Positions 1-7,688 of a stretch of 18,143 nucleotides of DNA are shown in pieces. Position numbers and translations under genes: made by a program. The notes under the pieces are model-generated. The model was not told the origin of the DNA. It made no database searches and saw only the letters and a program-made list of their open reading frames with translations. How positions within the stretch are numbered: position 1 is the first letter of the stretch; each line of letters begins with the position of its first letter. The stretch is from positions 1 through 18,143 of the forward strand of contig JBILVQ010000042.1 of NCBI GenBank assembly GCA_044370375.1. The letters run 5' to 3'. The stretch comes from JBILVQ01 sp044370375 (GTDB taxonomy: Bacteria; Bacteroidota; Bacteroidia; UBA4408).

Positions 1-225
1 CAAAAAAAACAGCCTGATTTGAAACTCAATATAAAAGGCCGGGCCCTTTCTCCACCAAAGTCGCATTCTTGTAGTTCGGTAACTTCTTTCCAGCGCTTTA
101 CTTTCCGGCAACAAGCGCCCTACTAGCTCAACCTCAACCCCCATTTTTTCAAGGGTAGAACAAACCTTGTGAACTCTTTGGTCGGAGGACAAATCATTGA
201 TAACCGAAACAACAACTCTTTTCAT
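1..225 (-). CDS. Glycosyltransferase, N-terminal fragment (runs off left edge)
   Basis: The minus strand is open from an ATG at 225 to the window edge, giving 75 residues with no stop. The protein begins MKRVVVSVINDLSSDQRVHK. The pattern of a hydrophobic strand, then ND-L-x-x-DQRVHKVC, a helix and a second hydrophobic strand (VEVELVGR) is how many Bacteroidota group-1/GT4-type glycosyltransferases start, as the first Rossmann-like unit of a GT-B fold. The donor-binding C-terminal half lies outside the window, so sugar and acceptor are unknown. It is divergent from murB across 176 bases. The start is the first ATG. A near-match to the Bacteroidota -7 box on its strand (TAAATTCG, 235-242) is too weak to rely on. 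The family call rests on motif resemblance only. Confidence 0.72.
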   Translation of the reverse strand, partial: MKRVVVSVINDLSSDQRVHKVCSTLEKMGVEVELVGRLLPESKALERSYRTTRMRLWWRKGPAFYIEFQIRLFFL

Positions 226-401
226 GACTTGCCGCGAATTTACCCAAATTTTCGGCTGATTTGGTCCAACCGTTCGCCGGAAGATTCATTTTGGCAGCAT
301 TTGTACTCAATTTTTCCAACATGAACATCAAAGGGCTGGAAAAAATAAATGCTAATGATTTTTTAGAAAAACAAATTCAATAGGTTTGTAAGAAAAAAGG
401 A
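226..401. other. Intergenic region between divergent glycosyltransferase and murB
   Basis: This 176-base spacer must hold promoters for both divergent genes. The only recognisable element is a TAGGTTTG box just before murB. A 20-codon reading frame starting at ATG 321 (MNIKGLEKIN...) ends at 383. It lacks an evident ribosome site or recognisable product, so I do not call it a gene. Confidence 0.5.
381..388 (+). promoter_or_regulatory. Candidate -7 promoter box for murB
   Basis: TAGGTTTG matches the Bacteroidota primary-sigma consensus TAnnTTTG and ends 13 bases before the murB ATG. No TTTG or TTG is visible at the usual -33 distance, so the call rests on the -7 box alone. Confidence 0.35.
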
Positions 402-1415
402 ATGACCATAGAAGAAAATAAATCATTAAAGCCCTTTAATACCTTTGGAATAGAGGTAAAAACCAGGGCAATGGCTACCATCCGCAGCCACAATGATTTA
501 ATAGTTTTATTCGAAAAAAAATTACTACAACAACCCTTGCTCGTACTAGGAGGCGGAAGTAATGTTTTGTTGACACGTGATTTCGAAGGCTTGACCCTGT
601 GCATTGATTTAAAAGGACTTGAGATTCAGGATGCAGGCATTCAAAATAAAAAAATACTAAAAGCCGGGGCAGGAGAAAACTGGCATCAATTGGTTTTGTT
701 TGCCATAAAAAACAATTTGGGCGGCATTGAAAATCTTTCGTTGATACCGGGTAAAGCCGGGGCAGCACCCATGCAAAACATAGGAGCTTATGGTGTTGAA
801 CTGAAAGATGTATTTTATGAATTGGAGGCCTTTGAAATCAGCACAGGAAAACTAAAAAAATTTAGCAATGAAAATTGTCGTTTTGGATATCGTGAAAGCG
901 TATTTAAAAGAGATTTAGCCGGACAATTCATCATTACCAGCATTTCACTCTTATTAGATGAAAAACCAAATTTTAATACTTCGTATGGTGCCATTGAAGA
1001 AGAATTAGCAAAAACAGGTAAACAAAAATCGCTTGAAAATATTTCGGAAGCGATTATCCAAATACGAAAAAGCAAGCTGCCGAACCCTGATGAAATTGGC
1101 AATGCAGGTAGTTTCTTTAAAAATCCAACCATCCCGAAAAGTCATTACCTTTCTCTAAAGACAAAATTCCCTGAAATACCTTCCTATCCCATTGCAGACG
1201 ACTGGGTGAAAGTGCCTGCGGGTTGGCTGATTGAAAAATGCGGACTCAAAGGATTCAAGAAGGGTAATTGCGGAGTTCACGACAAACAAGCACTTGTCTT
1301 GATTAATTTAGGTAAGGCTAGTGGAAAAGAGATTTATGACCTTTCTGAATCAATCATCCAAACAGTTCACGATACCTTTCATATTCTTTTGGAAAGAGAA
1401 GTAAATATTCTTTGA
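402..1415 (+). CDS. murB: UDP-N-acetylenolpyruvoylglucosamine reductase (MurB)
   Basis: MurB is the cytoplasmic flavoenzyme that uses NADPH to reduce UDP-GlcNAc-enolpyruvate to UDP-MurNAc, the second committed step of peptidoglycan precursor synthesis. The 337 residues match the E. coli-like type I enzyme in length and motifs. The N-terminus has NTFG (13-16). The FAD-binding part has LGGGSNVL (49-56) and GKAGAAPMQNIGAYGVE (117-133). FGYRESVFK (161-169) carries the substrate-proton arginine (R164). GNAGSFFKNP (233-242) carries the catalytic serine (S237). The C-terminal LEREV carries the acid glutamate (E333). The catalytic assignments are by comparison with E. coli R159, S229 and E325. The ATG at 402 begins just upstream of the conserved core, and an AGG lies close before it. 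The stop overlaps the leader of the next gene, with two bases between this stop and the next ATG. Confidence 0.96.
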   Translation: MTIEENKSLKPFNTFGIEVKTRAMATIRSHNDLIVLFEKKLLQQPLLVLGGGSNVLLTRDFEGLTLCIDLKGLEIQDAGIQNKKILKAGAGENWHQLVLFAIKNNLGGIENLSLIPGKAGAAPMQNIGAYGVELKDVFYELEAFEISTGKLKKFSNENCRFGYRESVFKRDLAGQFIITSISLLLDEKPNFNTSYGAIEEELAKTGKQKSLENISEAIIQIRKSKLPNPDEIGNAGSFFKNPTIPKSHYLSLKTKFPEIPSYPIADDWVKVPAGWLIEKCGLKGFKKGNCGVHDKQALVLINLGKASGKEIYDLSESIIQTVHDTFHILLEREVNIL

Positions 1416-1417
1416 CC

Positions 1418-1810
1418 ATGAAAGAAAATCAAGATAACCCCATTTCTCTTAACCAAAGCTTAGCGAAGAATAAGGACACTTTTTTATTGACCCTGCTCCA
1501 ATTACAAAAAGATCTTGCACTTTCGGAAGAAACGTTTCAACATTGGCTTACGGCCACTTCAGGGGCGGAAATTTTACAACATTTAAACATTTATTTTTCT
1601 CAGCCTAAATTTCAAAAAGGAACTGAACTGCAACAAATCTTTTATCGTCTGGATATTCCTGAAAAAAAAATACGCGAAAGCAAAAATCTTGTTGCTGCCG
1701 AGCAAATACAATTCATCTCTCAAATGGCTTTGGAAAGGGCCTTTCAAAAAGTTTATTTCCGCAATTATTTTGCGAAAAAAGAACAAAAGAAAGGGCGCAA
1801 AAAAAATTAA
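1418..1810 (+). CDS. Hypothetical protein, small, lysine-rich C-terminus
   Basis: I do not recognise this 130-residue protein (MKENQDNPISL...). I start it at the ATG at 1418 rather than the TTG at 1412, because the ATG sits two bases after the murB stop and the TTG would overlap murB. The sequence is mostly predicted helix, without a signal peptide or membrane segment. Residues about 20-60 are amphipathic. A basic tail, KKEQKKGRKKN, ends the protein and could bind nucleic acid or acidic surfaces. The tight spacing makes co-transcription and translational coupling with murB very likely, but gives no functional clue. Its stop codon shares bases with the stop of the convergent DinB-like gene. 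Confidence 0.7.
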   Translation: MKENQDNPISLNQSLAKNKDTFLLTLLQLQKDLALSEETFQHWLTATSGAEILQHLNIYFSQPKFQKGTELQQIFYRLDIPEKKIRESKNLVAAEQIQFISQMALERAFQKVYFRNYFAKKEQKKGRKKN

Positions 1811-2322
1811 GCATTCAGGTACTTATCCCGAATGACCCTTAAATGATGAATTTCGTGTCCTAGAATCATGAACAACAGGGCAGAAACACTTACCTGATTA
1901 TTATTGGCAATACCAACCCTGCCTTTGGCCTCTGCATCGAAAGATTTAAACATGATTAAGTTTGATTCGCGAACCACACTAAATTCATGCACCAAATCAT
2001 ACAAAGACCTGGCATTAAAATTCCCATTTGATACATAGACCTGATCATCATAGCCTGGTAAAGGATTGGTTTCTCCACGTGCAATGCATAGTGCCCTGTA
2101 TCCAAATATTCTTTCTGTATCGGTAATGTGTCCAATAACTTCTTTGATGGTCCACTTTCCGGGTGCATAGCTGTAATTCTCCTTCTCTAAAGGAATATCA
2201 CCAATCAGTTGCTGCATTTTAATGATTTGTCCATCCATGGCCACCAGACCATTGTCTTCCTCTACAAGAGAAATATAATAGCGATAATACTCGGGTTGAT
2301 TTTCTATGGGTGGCCTTACCAT
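1807..2322 (-). CDS. DinB/YfiT-like four-helix-bundle metalloprotein
   Basis: The product (171 residues from the ATG at 2322) belongs to the DinB_2-like superfamily: cytoplasmic four-helix bundles that usually bind a divalent metal through three histidines. Some members are bacillithiol- or mycothiol-dependent transferases, but most have no known reaction. Visible hallmarks are APGKWTIKEVIGHITDTER near residues 53-71, giving the first histidine (H65), and ILGHEIHHLRVIRD near the C-terminus, giving the HxxxH pair (H156 and H160). A TTG at 2331 would add nine bases; the ATG is preferred. Its stop overlaps the last four bases of the convergent unknown gene. The spacer to the divergent aminotransferase is only 47 bases and contains a perfect TAAATTTA palindrome (2342-2349), which resembles a weak -7 box on either strand. 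Confidence 0.85.
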   Translation of the reverse strand: MVRPPIENQPEYYRYYISLVEEDNGLVAMDGQIIKMQQLIGDIPLEKENYSYAPGKWTIKEVIGHITDTERIFGYRALCIARGETNPLPGYDDQVYVSNGNFNARSLYDLVHEFSVVRESNLIMFKSFDAEAKGRVGIANNNQVSVSALLFMILGHEIHHLRVIRDKYLNA

Positions 2323-2369
2323 GTTTGACAAAAAAAACGTCTAAATTTACATAAATATTTTAAGTTGAT

Positions 2370-3641
2370 ATGAAATTCGACCGAAGAGATTTTATAAAAA
2401 AAACGGCATTGGCTAGCGGAGGACTTTCCCTTTTGCCCGGGATAGGATTTGCTCAACCTGAACCGAATCCGGAGCCACTCGATGAACAAGATTTTTGGAA
2501 CCATGTGCGGGAGTCTTACACTGTTTCAGGAAATATTATCAATTTGAACAATGGCGGGGTTAGTCCACAACCCAAACCGGTTCAGGAAGCCCATATCCGT
2601 TACTACCAATACGCCAATGAAGGTCCTTCGTATTTTATGTGGCGAATTCTTGATCAAGGCAGGGAACCCCTCAGGGAAAAAATTGCAAAACTTGCAGGCG
2701 CAGATGCCGAAGAAGTAGCTATTAACAGAAATGCTACGGAAGGTTTGAACTCCATAATTTTCGGTCTGAATCTTCAGCGAGGTGATGAAGTGGTTTTATG
2801 CAGATATGACTATCCCAACATGATGAATGCATGGAAACAGCGTGAAAAAAGAGAAGGAATTAAATTGGTTTGGATCGACATGACATTTCCTTTGGAGGAT
2901 GACGAAAAAATAATTGCGCTATACGCGAATGCTATTACCCCAAAAACCAAAATTATTCACCTAACCCACCTCATTAACTGGACAGGGCAAATTCTTCCGG
3001 CAAAAAAAATTATTAAAATGGCGCATGAAAAAGGGTGTAAGGTTATTCTTGATGGAGCCCATAGCTTTGCGCATATTGAATTCAATTTGCATGATCTTGA
3101 CTGCGACTTTTTTGCCACCTCCCTTCACAAATGGCTTTGCGCTCCTTTCGGAAGCGGCTTTATGTACATCAAAAAACAACTGATCAAAGATGTATGGTCA
3201 TTGTTAAGCAACGATCATCCGGATGGCGATGATATTCGAAAATTTGAATCCATCGGAACAAGGTCTTTCGCATCTGAAATGGCCATTGCTCAGGCCATCG
3301 ACTTTCACGAATCCATCGGAAGCAAAAGAAAAGCGGAAAGACTTTTCTTTTTAAAAAATTATTGGGCAGAAAAAATTTCCGCACTCAAGGGATTCAAACT
3401 GAGTACCTCCTTAAAGCCAGAATATTCCTGTGCAATTGCCCATGTTGGGCTGGAGGGCTGGAAGGGAGCAGAAATGGAGTCAAAACTTTTCGAAAAATTC
3501 AAAATCCACACGGTAGGCATTGATATGATAGATCTAAAGGGAATCCGAATTACACCCCATGTTTATACATCAACGGCGGATCTCGACAAACTGGTGGAAG
3601 GCTTGAAATATCTTCAAAACATAGCACCACCGGCCAGGTAA
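2370..3641 (+). CDS. Class V aminotransferase-fold PLP enzyme with Tat signal peptide
   Basis: This is a 423-residue fold-type I PLP enzyme of the class V / isopenicillin-N-epimerase-like group (related to NifS/CsdA-type desulfurases and kynureninases). The substrate cannot be read from sequence. DGAHS (228-232) gives the cofactor-ring aspartate D228 and H231. ATSLHKWLCAP (249-259) carries the Schiff-base lysine K254. RNATEGLN (120-127) is the phosphate-binding region. The N-terminus looks like a twin-arginine signal: DRRDFIKK (4-11), then a short hydrophobic stretch to FAQPEP (about 28-33), so the folded holoenzyme is probably exported to the periplasm. That rules against a cytoplasmic iron-sulfur role. 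The gene is divergent from the DinB-like gene and convergent with pyrG, with two bases between the stops. No operon partner is visible. Confidence 0.9.
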   Translation: MKFDRRDFIKKTALASGGLSLLPGIGFAQPEPNPEPLDEQDFWNHVRESYTVSGNIINLNNGGVSPQPKPVQEAHIRYYQYANEGPSYFMWRILDQGREPLREKIAKLAGADAEEVAINRNATEGLNSIIFGLNLQRGDEVVLCRYDYPNMMNAWKQREKREGIKLVWIDMTFPLEDDEKIIALYANAITPKTKIIHLTHLINWTGQILPAKKIIKMAHEKGCKVILDGAHSFAHIEFNLHDLDCDFFATSLHKWLCAPFGSGFMYIKKQLIKDVWSLLSNDHPDGDDIRKFESIGTRSFASEMAIAQAIDFHESIGSKRKAERLFFLKNYWAEKISALKGFKLSTSLKPEYSCAIAHVGLEGWKGAEMESKLFEKFKIHTVGIDMIDLKGIRITPHVYTSTADLDKLVEGLKYLQNIAPPAR

Positions 3642-3643
3642 AA

Positions 3644-5257
3644 CTAACTTTTTTTGGCTGCCTTTAATGCAGCCTGGATAAAGGCAACAAAAATCGGCTG
3701 AGGATGAGCCACTGTGCTTTTGTATTCAGGATGAAACTGAACTCCGATAAAAAATGGATGGTTTTTAAGTTCCACAATTTCAACCAAGCCTGTTTTAGGA
3801 TTGATACCCGAAGTAACCATCCCTGCTTTATTAAAGTCCTGAAGGTAATTGTTATTAAACTCGTATCGGTGCCTGTGCCTTTCCCTTATTTCATTGGTTT
3901 TATAAATCTTCTCGGCCAAACTGTTTTCTTTGATACTGCAAGGGTAGGCGCCTAATCGCATGGTACCACCCTTGGTTGTAACCTTTTTCTGTGTCTCCAT
4001 TAAATCAATAACCGGATGAGGTGTATCAGGTTTCATCTCAATAGAGTGTGCAGCTTTTAATCCTAAAACATTGCGTGCAAATTCAACCACAGCGCATTGC
4101 ATTCCCAAACAAATACCAAAAAAAGGAATTTCCTTTTCCCTGGCATAACGAATGGCCGCAATTTTTCCTTCAATGCCTCTTTCACCAAATCCCGGTGCCA
4201 CTAAAATACCGCTTACCGTGGAAAACAATTCTTCCAAATTATCATCACTAACCTGTTCGGAATGCACCCAACGAACATTTACCTTACAATCATTGGTAAC
4301 ACCTGCATGAATAATGGCTTCGGAAATAGATTTATAGGCGTCTTTTAATTCAATGTATTTCCCCACCAATGCAACGCTTACTTCTCTTCCCGGATTTTTT
4401 AGTTTGCGAATAAACTTAACCCATGAAGACAAATCGGGTTTTCCTTCAAAAGGAATTCCAACCTTCCTCAAAACTACTTCATCAAGTTTCTCCTCTTTCA
4501 TCAACAAAGGCACCTGATAAATAGAATCAGCGTCTATGCTTTCAATAACTGCATCCGCTTCCACATTGCAAAACAAGGCAACCTTTTTCCGGATATCTTT
4601 AGAAAGTGGCTTCTCTGTGCGGCAAACCAAAACATCGGGCTGAACCCCATATTCCAGCAACATTTTTACCGAGTGTTGGGTAGGTTTGGTTTTTAACTCT
4701 CCGGCAGCTGCCAAATAAGGAATTAATGTTAGGTGAATGACCAATACATTTTTTCCAAGTTCCCACTTCATTTGCCTAACCGCCTCAATATAGGGCAATG
4801 ACTCAATGTCGCCAACGGTACCGCCAATTTCAGTAATTACAAAATCGAAGGCTCCTCCTTTGGCGAGTTGTTTGATAGAATTTTTTATTTCATCCGTAAT
4901 GTGCGGAATCACCTGCACCGTCTTCCCCAGAAATGCCCCTTGCCTTTCTTTATCAATTACTGTTTTATAAATCCTGCCAGTGGTTATGTTGTTAGCCTGT
5001 GAGGTAGGAACATTCAAAAAACGTTCATAGTGACCCAAATCGAGGTCGGTCTCTGCCCCATCGTCTGTTACATAACATTCTCCGTGCTCATATGGATTGA
5101 GCGTTCCGGGATCAACGTTAATGTAGGGATCAAGTTTCTGAATAGTAACCCTAAAACCTCTGGATTGAAGTAGGGTTGCAAGGGAGGCAGAGATAATCCC
5201 TTTTCCTAAAGAAGAGGTAACTCCACCGGTGACAAAAATGAATTTGGTTTGGCGCAT
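3644..5257 (-). CDS. pyrG: CTP synthase
   Basis: CTP synthase makes CTP from UTP, ATP and glutamine in the last step of pyrimidine nucleotide synthesis. The 537 residues have the full two-domain layout. The N-terminal amidoligase domain (about 1-270) has the P-loop-like GGVTSSLGKGI (11-21), the KLDPYINVDPGT segment (41-52) and ITEIGGTVGDIES (141-153). The C-terminal class I glutamine amidotransferase domain (about 290-535) has GICLGMQ with the nucleophile C383, and VQFHPEY with H509 and E511. No key residue is missing. The ATG at 5257 gives the standard N-terminus. The gene has a short leader with its own -7 box and a hairpin, so it is probably transcribed independently of the upstream TonB receptor gene. 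It ends with TAG two bases from the convergent aminotransferase. Confidence 0.98.
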   Translation of the reverse strand: MRQTKFIFVTGGVTSSLGKGIISASLATLLQSRGFRVTIQKLDPYINVDPGTLNPYEHGECYVTDDGAETDLDLGHYERFLNVPTSQANNITTGRIYKTVIDKERQGAFLGKTVQVIPHITDEIKNSIKQLAKGGAFDFVITEIGGTVGDIESLPYIEAVRQMKWELGKNVLVIHLTLIPYLAAAGELKTKPTQHSVKMLLEYGVQPDVLVCRTEKPLSKDIRKKVALFCNVEADAVIESIDADSIYQVPLLMKEEKLDEVVLRKVGIPFEGKPDLSSWVKFIRKLKNPGREVSVALVGKYIELKDAYKSISEAIIHAGVTNDCKVNVRWVHSEQVSDDNLEELFSTVSGILVAPGFGERGIEGKIAAIRYAREKEIPFFGICLGMQCAVVEFARNVLGLKAAHSIEMKPDTPHPVIDLMETQKKVTTKGGTMRLGAYPCSIKENSLAEKIYKTNEIRERHRHRYEFNNNYLQDFNKAGMVTSGINPKTGLVEIVELKNHPFFIGVQFHPEYKSTVAHPQPIFVAFIQAALKAAKKS

Positions 5258-5262
5258 GACAA

Positions 5263-5281
5263 ATTACCAAAAACGGGTAAT
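5263..5281 (-). promoter_or_regulatory. Inverted repeat / hairpin in pyrG leader
   Basis: A perfect 6-base inverted repeat, ATTACC and GGTAAT, separated by seven bases, lies between the candidate pyrG promoter and its ATG. On the mRNA it would form a hairpin near the predicted 5' end; on DNA it could be an operator. Function is not established. Confidence 0.35.
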
Positions 5282-5288
5282 CTGTCGT

Positions 5289-5296
5289 CAAATGTA
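5289..5296 (-). promoter_or_regulatory. Candidate -7 promoter box for pyrG
   Basis: On the minus strand this reads TACATTTG, a full match to TAnnTTTG, 31 bases before the pyrG ATG. A TTG (5319-5321) lies 22 bases upstream, near the expected -33 position. The spacing is slightly long. Confidence 0.45.
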
Positions 5297-5310
5297 GCAA
5301 TTAAATTTTC

Positions 5311-5324
5311 GAGTTTCTCAACTC
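5311..5324 (-). terminator. Weak stem-loop after the TonB receptor stop codon
   Basis: Directly after the receptor's TAA the minus strand reads GAGTT-GAGA-AACTC, a 5-bp stem with a GNRA-type loop. What follows is CGAAAATTTAAT rather than a T-run, so it may be an mRNA 3'-end structure or a poor terminator. It also overlaps the upstream side of the pyrG promoter. Confidence 0.25.
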
Positions 5325-7637
5325 TTAAAAATTAAAAGTTGCACCTACGGACGGAAGCAATGGTAACTGCAATATTTTCTCCCCCGAAACCCGGTTGATG
5401 TAAAAAATATTGTCCCTGTTATACAGGTTGGTAGCCCCCATATTTACCTCTAGCAAGCCATTTTCGCCAATAGCAAATTTCCTTTTCAGGTTGAAGTCTA
5501 AACGATGGTAGGTTGGAAGTCGAGAATCATTGAGCGGACCATAAATTATACCCAATTGTCCATTGTCGGTGGGATAGGTGGTATTAATTCCCTGTCCGAA
5601 ATCGAGGTTCTCAAAAAATCCTTGCGTTCTTGTAAATGGAAAACCTGAACCGAAATTCCATCGAACATCCAACTCCCAATTCAAACCTTTTCCAAACTGA
5701 TAAGAGAATACCAGGTTAACATTATGCCTCCTGTCAAAATGCGGGGCATAGGTTCTAGAACCATCCCAACGATCAACAAAGGTTAATGAATAAACCAACC
5801 AAACGTAAACCTTTTTGTAATCATACTTCAGCAAAAAGTCAAGCCCGCGGGCTCTTCCTGTTTCAATGATATAATCCTTTTTGAGAGAATCTGGGCGACT
5901 TGAATTTTCACCGGTATCATCAAACAGTTTATTGCGGTTGATATTGGTAAGCTGCGTAAATTGTTTAAGATAGGATTCAACATTCAATGTAATTCTTGAA
6001 CCCAAATCTATTTCCACTCCGCCAATAAAGTGGTTGGCTTTTTGAAGTTTGTGCGCAACATCTCTTACATTTCCATCCTCATCACGAAACGTTGACTGAA
6101 GGTTGCTAGGACCGGATAAAAAACCATAAAACAAATTCACCACATCGCGATCGCTATTGGCACTAATCAGGTTTTGCGAATACATGCCTCCTGCAAACTT
6201 AATCCGGAAAATATCGTTCACATTATACTTCAAACCAAGACGAGGTTCGGGCGAAAAATTATTCAACGAGGCATAATAATGCATTCTGAATCCCGGATCA
6301 ATAACCAATCTCCCTGCTATAATTTTATACTTGAAATAACCGGCAATTTCGGTGGTATTTTCAGTTTGTGAAACATTAATATTGTTGTTCGAGAAACTAA
6401 AGTCAGTCTTAAAACCAAGAACCTCTAGTCCGTAATTCAATTCGTTTTTATTTATAAAATAGGTAAAGTTCAATCCCATGTTGAAGCCATTAATTTTACT
6501 GGTTCGGGGTTGGTTGTTGGCCTCTTCAAGAGAAATTTTGTAATCAGAATAAGAGAAATTTCCCTTAATTAAAATGGGCGAACCTCCGGGTATAACGATA
6601 AAATTTCCGCCACCTCCATATGAATTCCAGAGCAAATCAGATACACCACGATATTTTACTTTGTCGTTGAAATTGAAACCAAACAAATTTAGCTTGCTTC
6701 CGTTGGGTGAATTGAAAGATACCTTGCCATATAAGTCGTTGAAATTAAAAGGCAAGCCTGCCGTATCAACGTAGGTATAAAAAAGTTTCGAGGTTTGGGT
6801 GAGATAAGAGTTTTTGGCAGAAAGCAAGAATGAAGAACTGGAGCCATCATCATCTTTCGATTTTTTCAAAGGTCCTTCCAGCATCAATTTTGCGCCAAAA
6901 GGCGAGGCTCCTACTTTTCCTGCAAGTCTTTTTTTGTTTCCATCCCTGGTGGTGATGTCCATAATGGATGAGATTCGGCCGCCATATTCAGCGTTAAAGC
7001 CTCCTGTATAAATGTCTGCATTTCTAATAATATCAGCATCGAACACCGAAAACAAACCAATACTATGAAAGGGATTATAGATAACCGCACCATCAAGCAA
7101 AACTTTATTTTGAATAGGGGCACCTCCTCTGATGTATAGCTGACCTCCCTGGTCGCCTGTAAAAACAACACCGGGCAATACTTGAAGATACTGTGCCAAA
7201 TCTGCATCGCCTCCAACAGCTGGTACTTGCTTTATTTCCTTAGGACTAATTTTAGTAACAGAGGTTCTCACCTCGGTTTGGGCCTCTTTTTTCTCTGCCG
7301 AAATAACCAAATCTTTTAGCTTAACAGAGGATTTTTGCATATACAATTTACGGGTAACAATCTCGCCCTCTTTAACTTCAACCTCCTGGGTAAGTGTATC
7401 GTAACCCAAATATGTAACCAACAAGTTAAATTTGCCTGCAGGAACTCTTGTGATGGAAAAATAACCATTTACATCGGTTTGTGCGCCAAGGGTGGTACCC
7501 TGAATGGTTACTCCGGTAAAAATCATGGGCTCTCCGGTTTCTTTCTCGTAAAGAAATCCTCTGATATTACCGTTTTGCGCATTGGCTAGTCCGACAACAC
7601 AAAGAAAAAAAACAAGGAACCGAGAAAAATGCTTCAT
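5325..7637 (-). CDS. TonB-dependent outer-membrane receptor with carboxypeptidase-like regulatory domain
   Basis: A 770-residue outer-membrane transporter or receptor. Residues 1-20 form a signal peptide (cleavage after ANA, before QNG). Residues about 23-105 are a CarboxypepD_reg-like beta-sandwich with GxTxGAQTDVNGYFSI (47-62), common at the front of Bacteroidota receptors. The plug follows (about 125-235), with LYIRGGAPIQNKVLLDG (167-183) and GGFNAEYGGRISS (212-224). The rest is the 22-strand barrel, ending in the aromatic residue of VGATFNF as expected for the insertion signal. No SusD-type lipoprotein lies next to it, so it is not a paired glycan importer by context; the ligand is unknown. 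It is 46 bases downstream of the EVE gene, but a promoter-like pair suggests separate transcription. Confidence 0.93.
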   Translation of the reverse strand: MKHFSRFLVFFLCVVGLANAQNGNIRGFLYEKETGEPMIFTGVTIQGTTLGAQTDVNGYFSITRVPAGKFNLLVTYLGYDTLTQEVEVKEGEIVTRKLYMQKSSVKLKDLVISAEKKEAQTEVRTSVTKISPKEIKQVPAVGGDADLAQYLQVLPGVVFTGDQGGQLYIRGGAPIQNKVLLDGAVIYNPFHSIGLFSVFDADIIRNADIYTGGFNAEYGGRISSIMDITTRDGNKKRLAGKVGASPFGAKLMLEGPLKKSKDDDGSSSSFLLSAKNSYLTQTSKLFYTYVDTAGLPFNFNDLYGKVSFNSPNGSKLNLFGFNFNDKVKYRGVSDLLWNSYGGGGNFIVIPGGSPILIKGNFSYSDYKISLEEANNQPRTSKINGFNMGLNFTYFINKNELNYGLEVLGFKTDFSFSNNNINVSQTENTTEIAGYFKYKIIAGRLVIDPGFRMHYYASLNNFSPEPRLGLKYNVNDIFRIKFAGGMYSQNLISANSDRDVVNLFYGFLSGPSNLQSTFRDEDGNVRDVAHKLQKANHFIGGVEIDLGSRITLNVESYLKQFTQLTNINRNKLFDDTGENSSRPDSLKKDYIIETGRARGLDFLLKYDYKKVYVWLVYSLTFVDRWDGSRTYAPHFDRRHNVNLVFSYQFGKGLNWELDVRWNFGSGFPFTRTQGFFENLDFGQGINTTYPTDNGQLGIIYGPLNDSRLPTYHRLDFNLKRKFAIGENGLLEVNMGATNLYNRDNIFYINRVSGEKILQLPLLPSVGATFNF

Positions 7638-7655
7638 ACTGTAAAAAAAAGTGCG

Positions 7656-7688
7656 TAAAGATAAAATTTAATCAGTCGGGATATCAAA
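7656..7688 (-). promoter_or_regulatory. Candidate promoter for the TonB-dependent receptor
   Basis: On the minus strand a TTTG (7685-7688) is followed after 21 bases by TATCTTTA (7656-7663), which matches TAnnTTTG at all but the last base. The -33 box overlaps the stop codon of the EVE gene, and the -7 box ends 18 bases before the receptor ATG. Confidence 0.4.

Noticed and set aside
321..383. Small ORF of 20 codons upstream of murB
   Set aside because: It is very short, has no recognisable product or ribosome site, and overlaps the candidate murB promoter.
3656..3674. Inverted repeat GGCTGC-N7-GCAGCC as a terminator for pyrG or the aminotransferase
   Set aside because: It lies inside the pyrG coding end (Ala-Ala-Leu-Lys-Ala-Ala). 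The T-run precedes it on the plus strand, and an A-run follows it on the minus strand, so it does not fit an intrinsic terminator.
5325..7637. SusC-type glycan importer
   Set aside because: No SusD-like lipoprotein or glycan-degrading gene is adjacent, and the length (770 residues) is shorter than typical SusC proteins.
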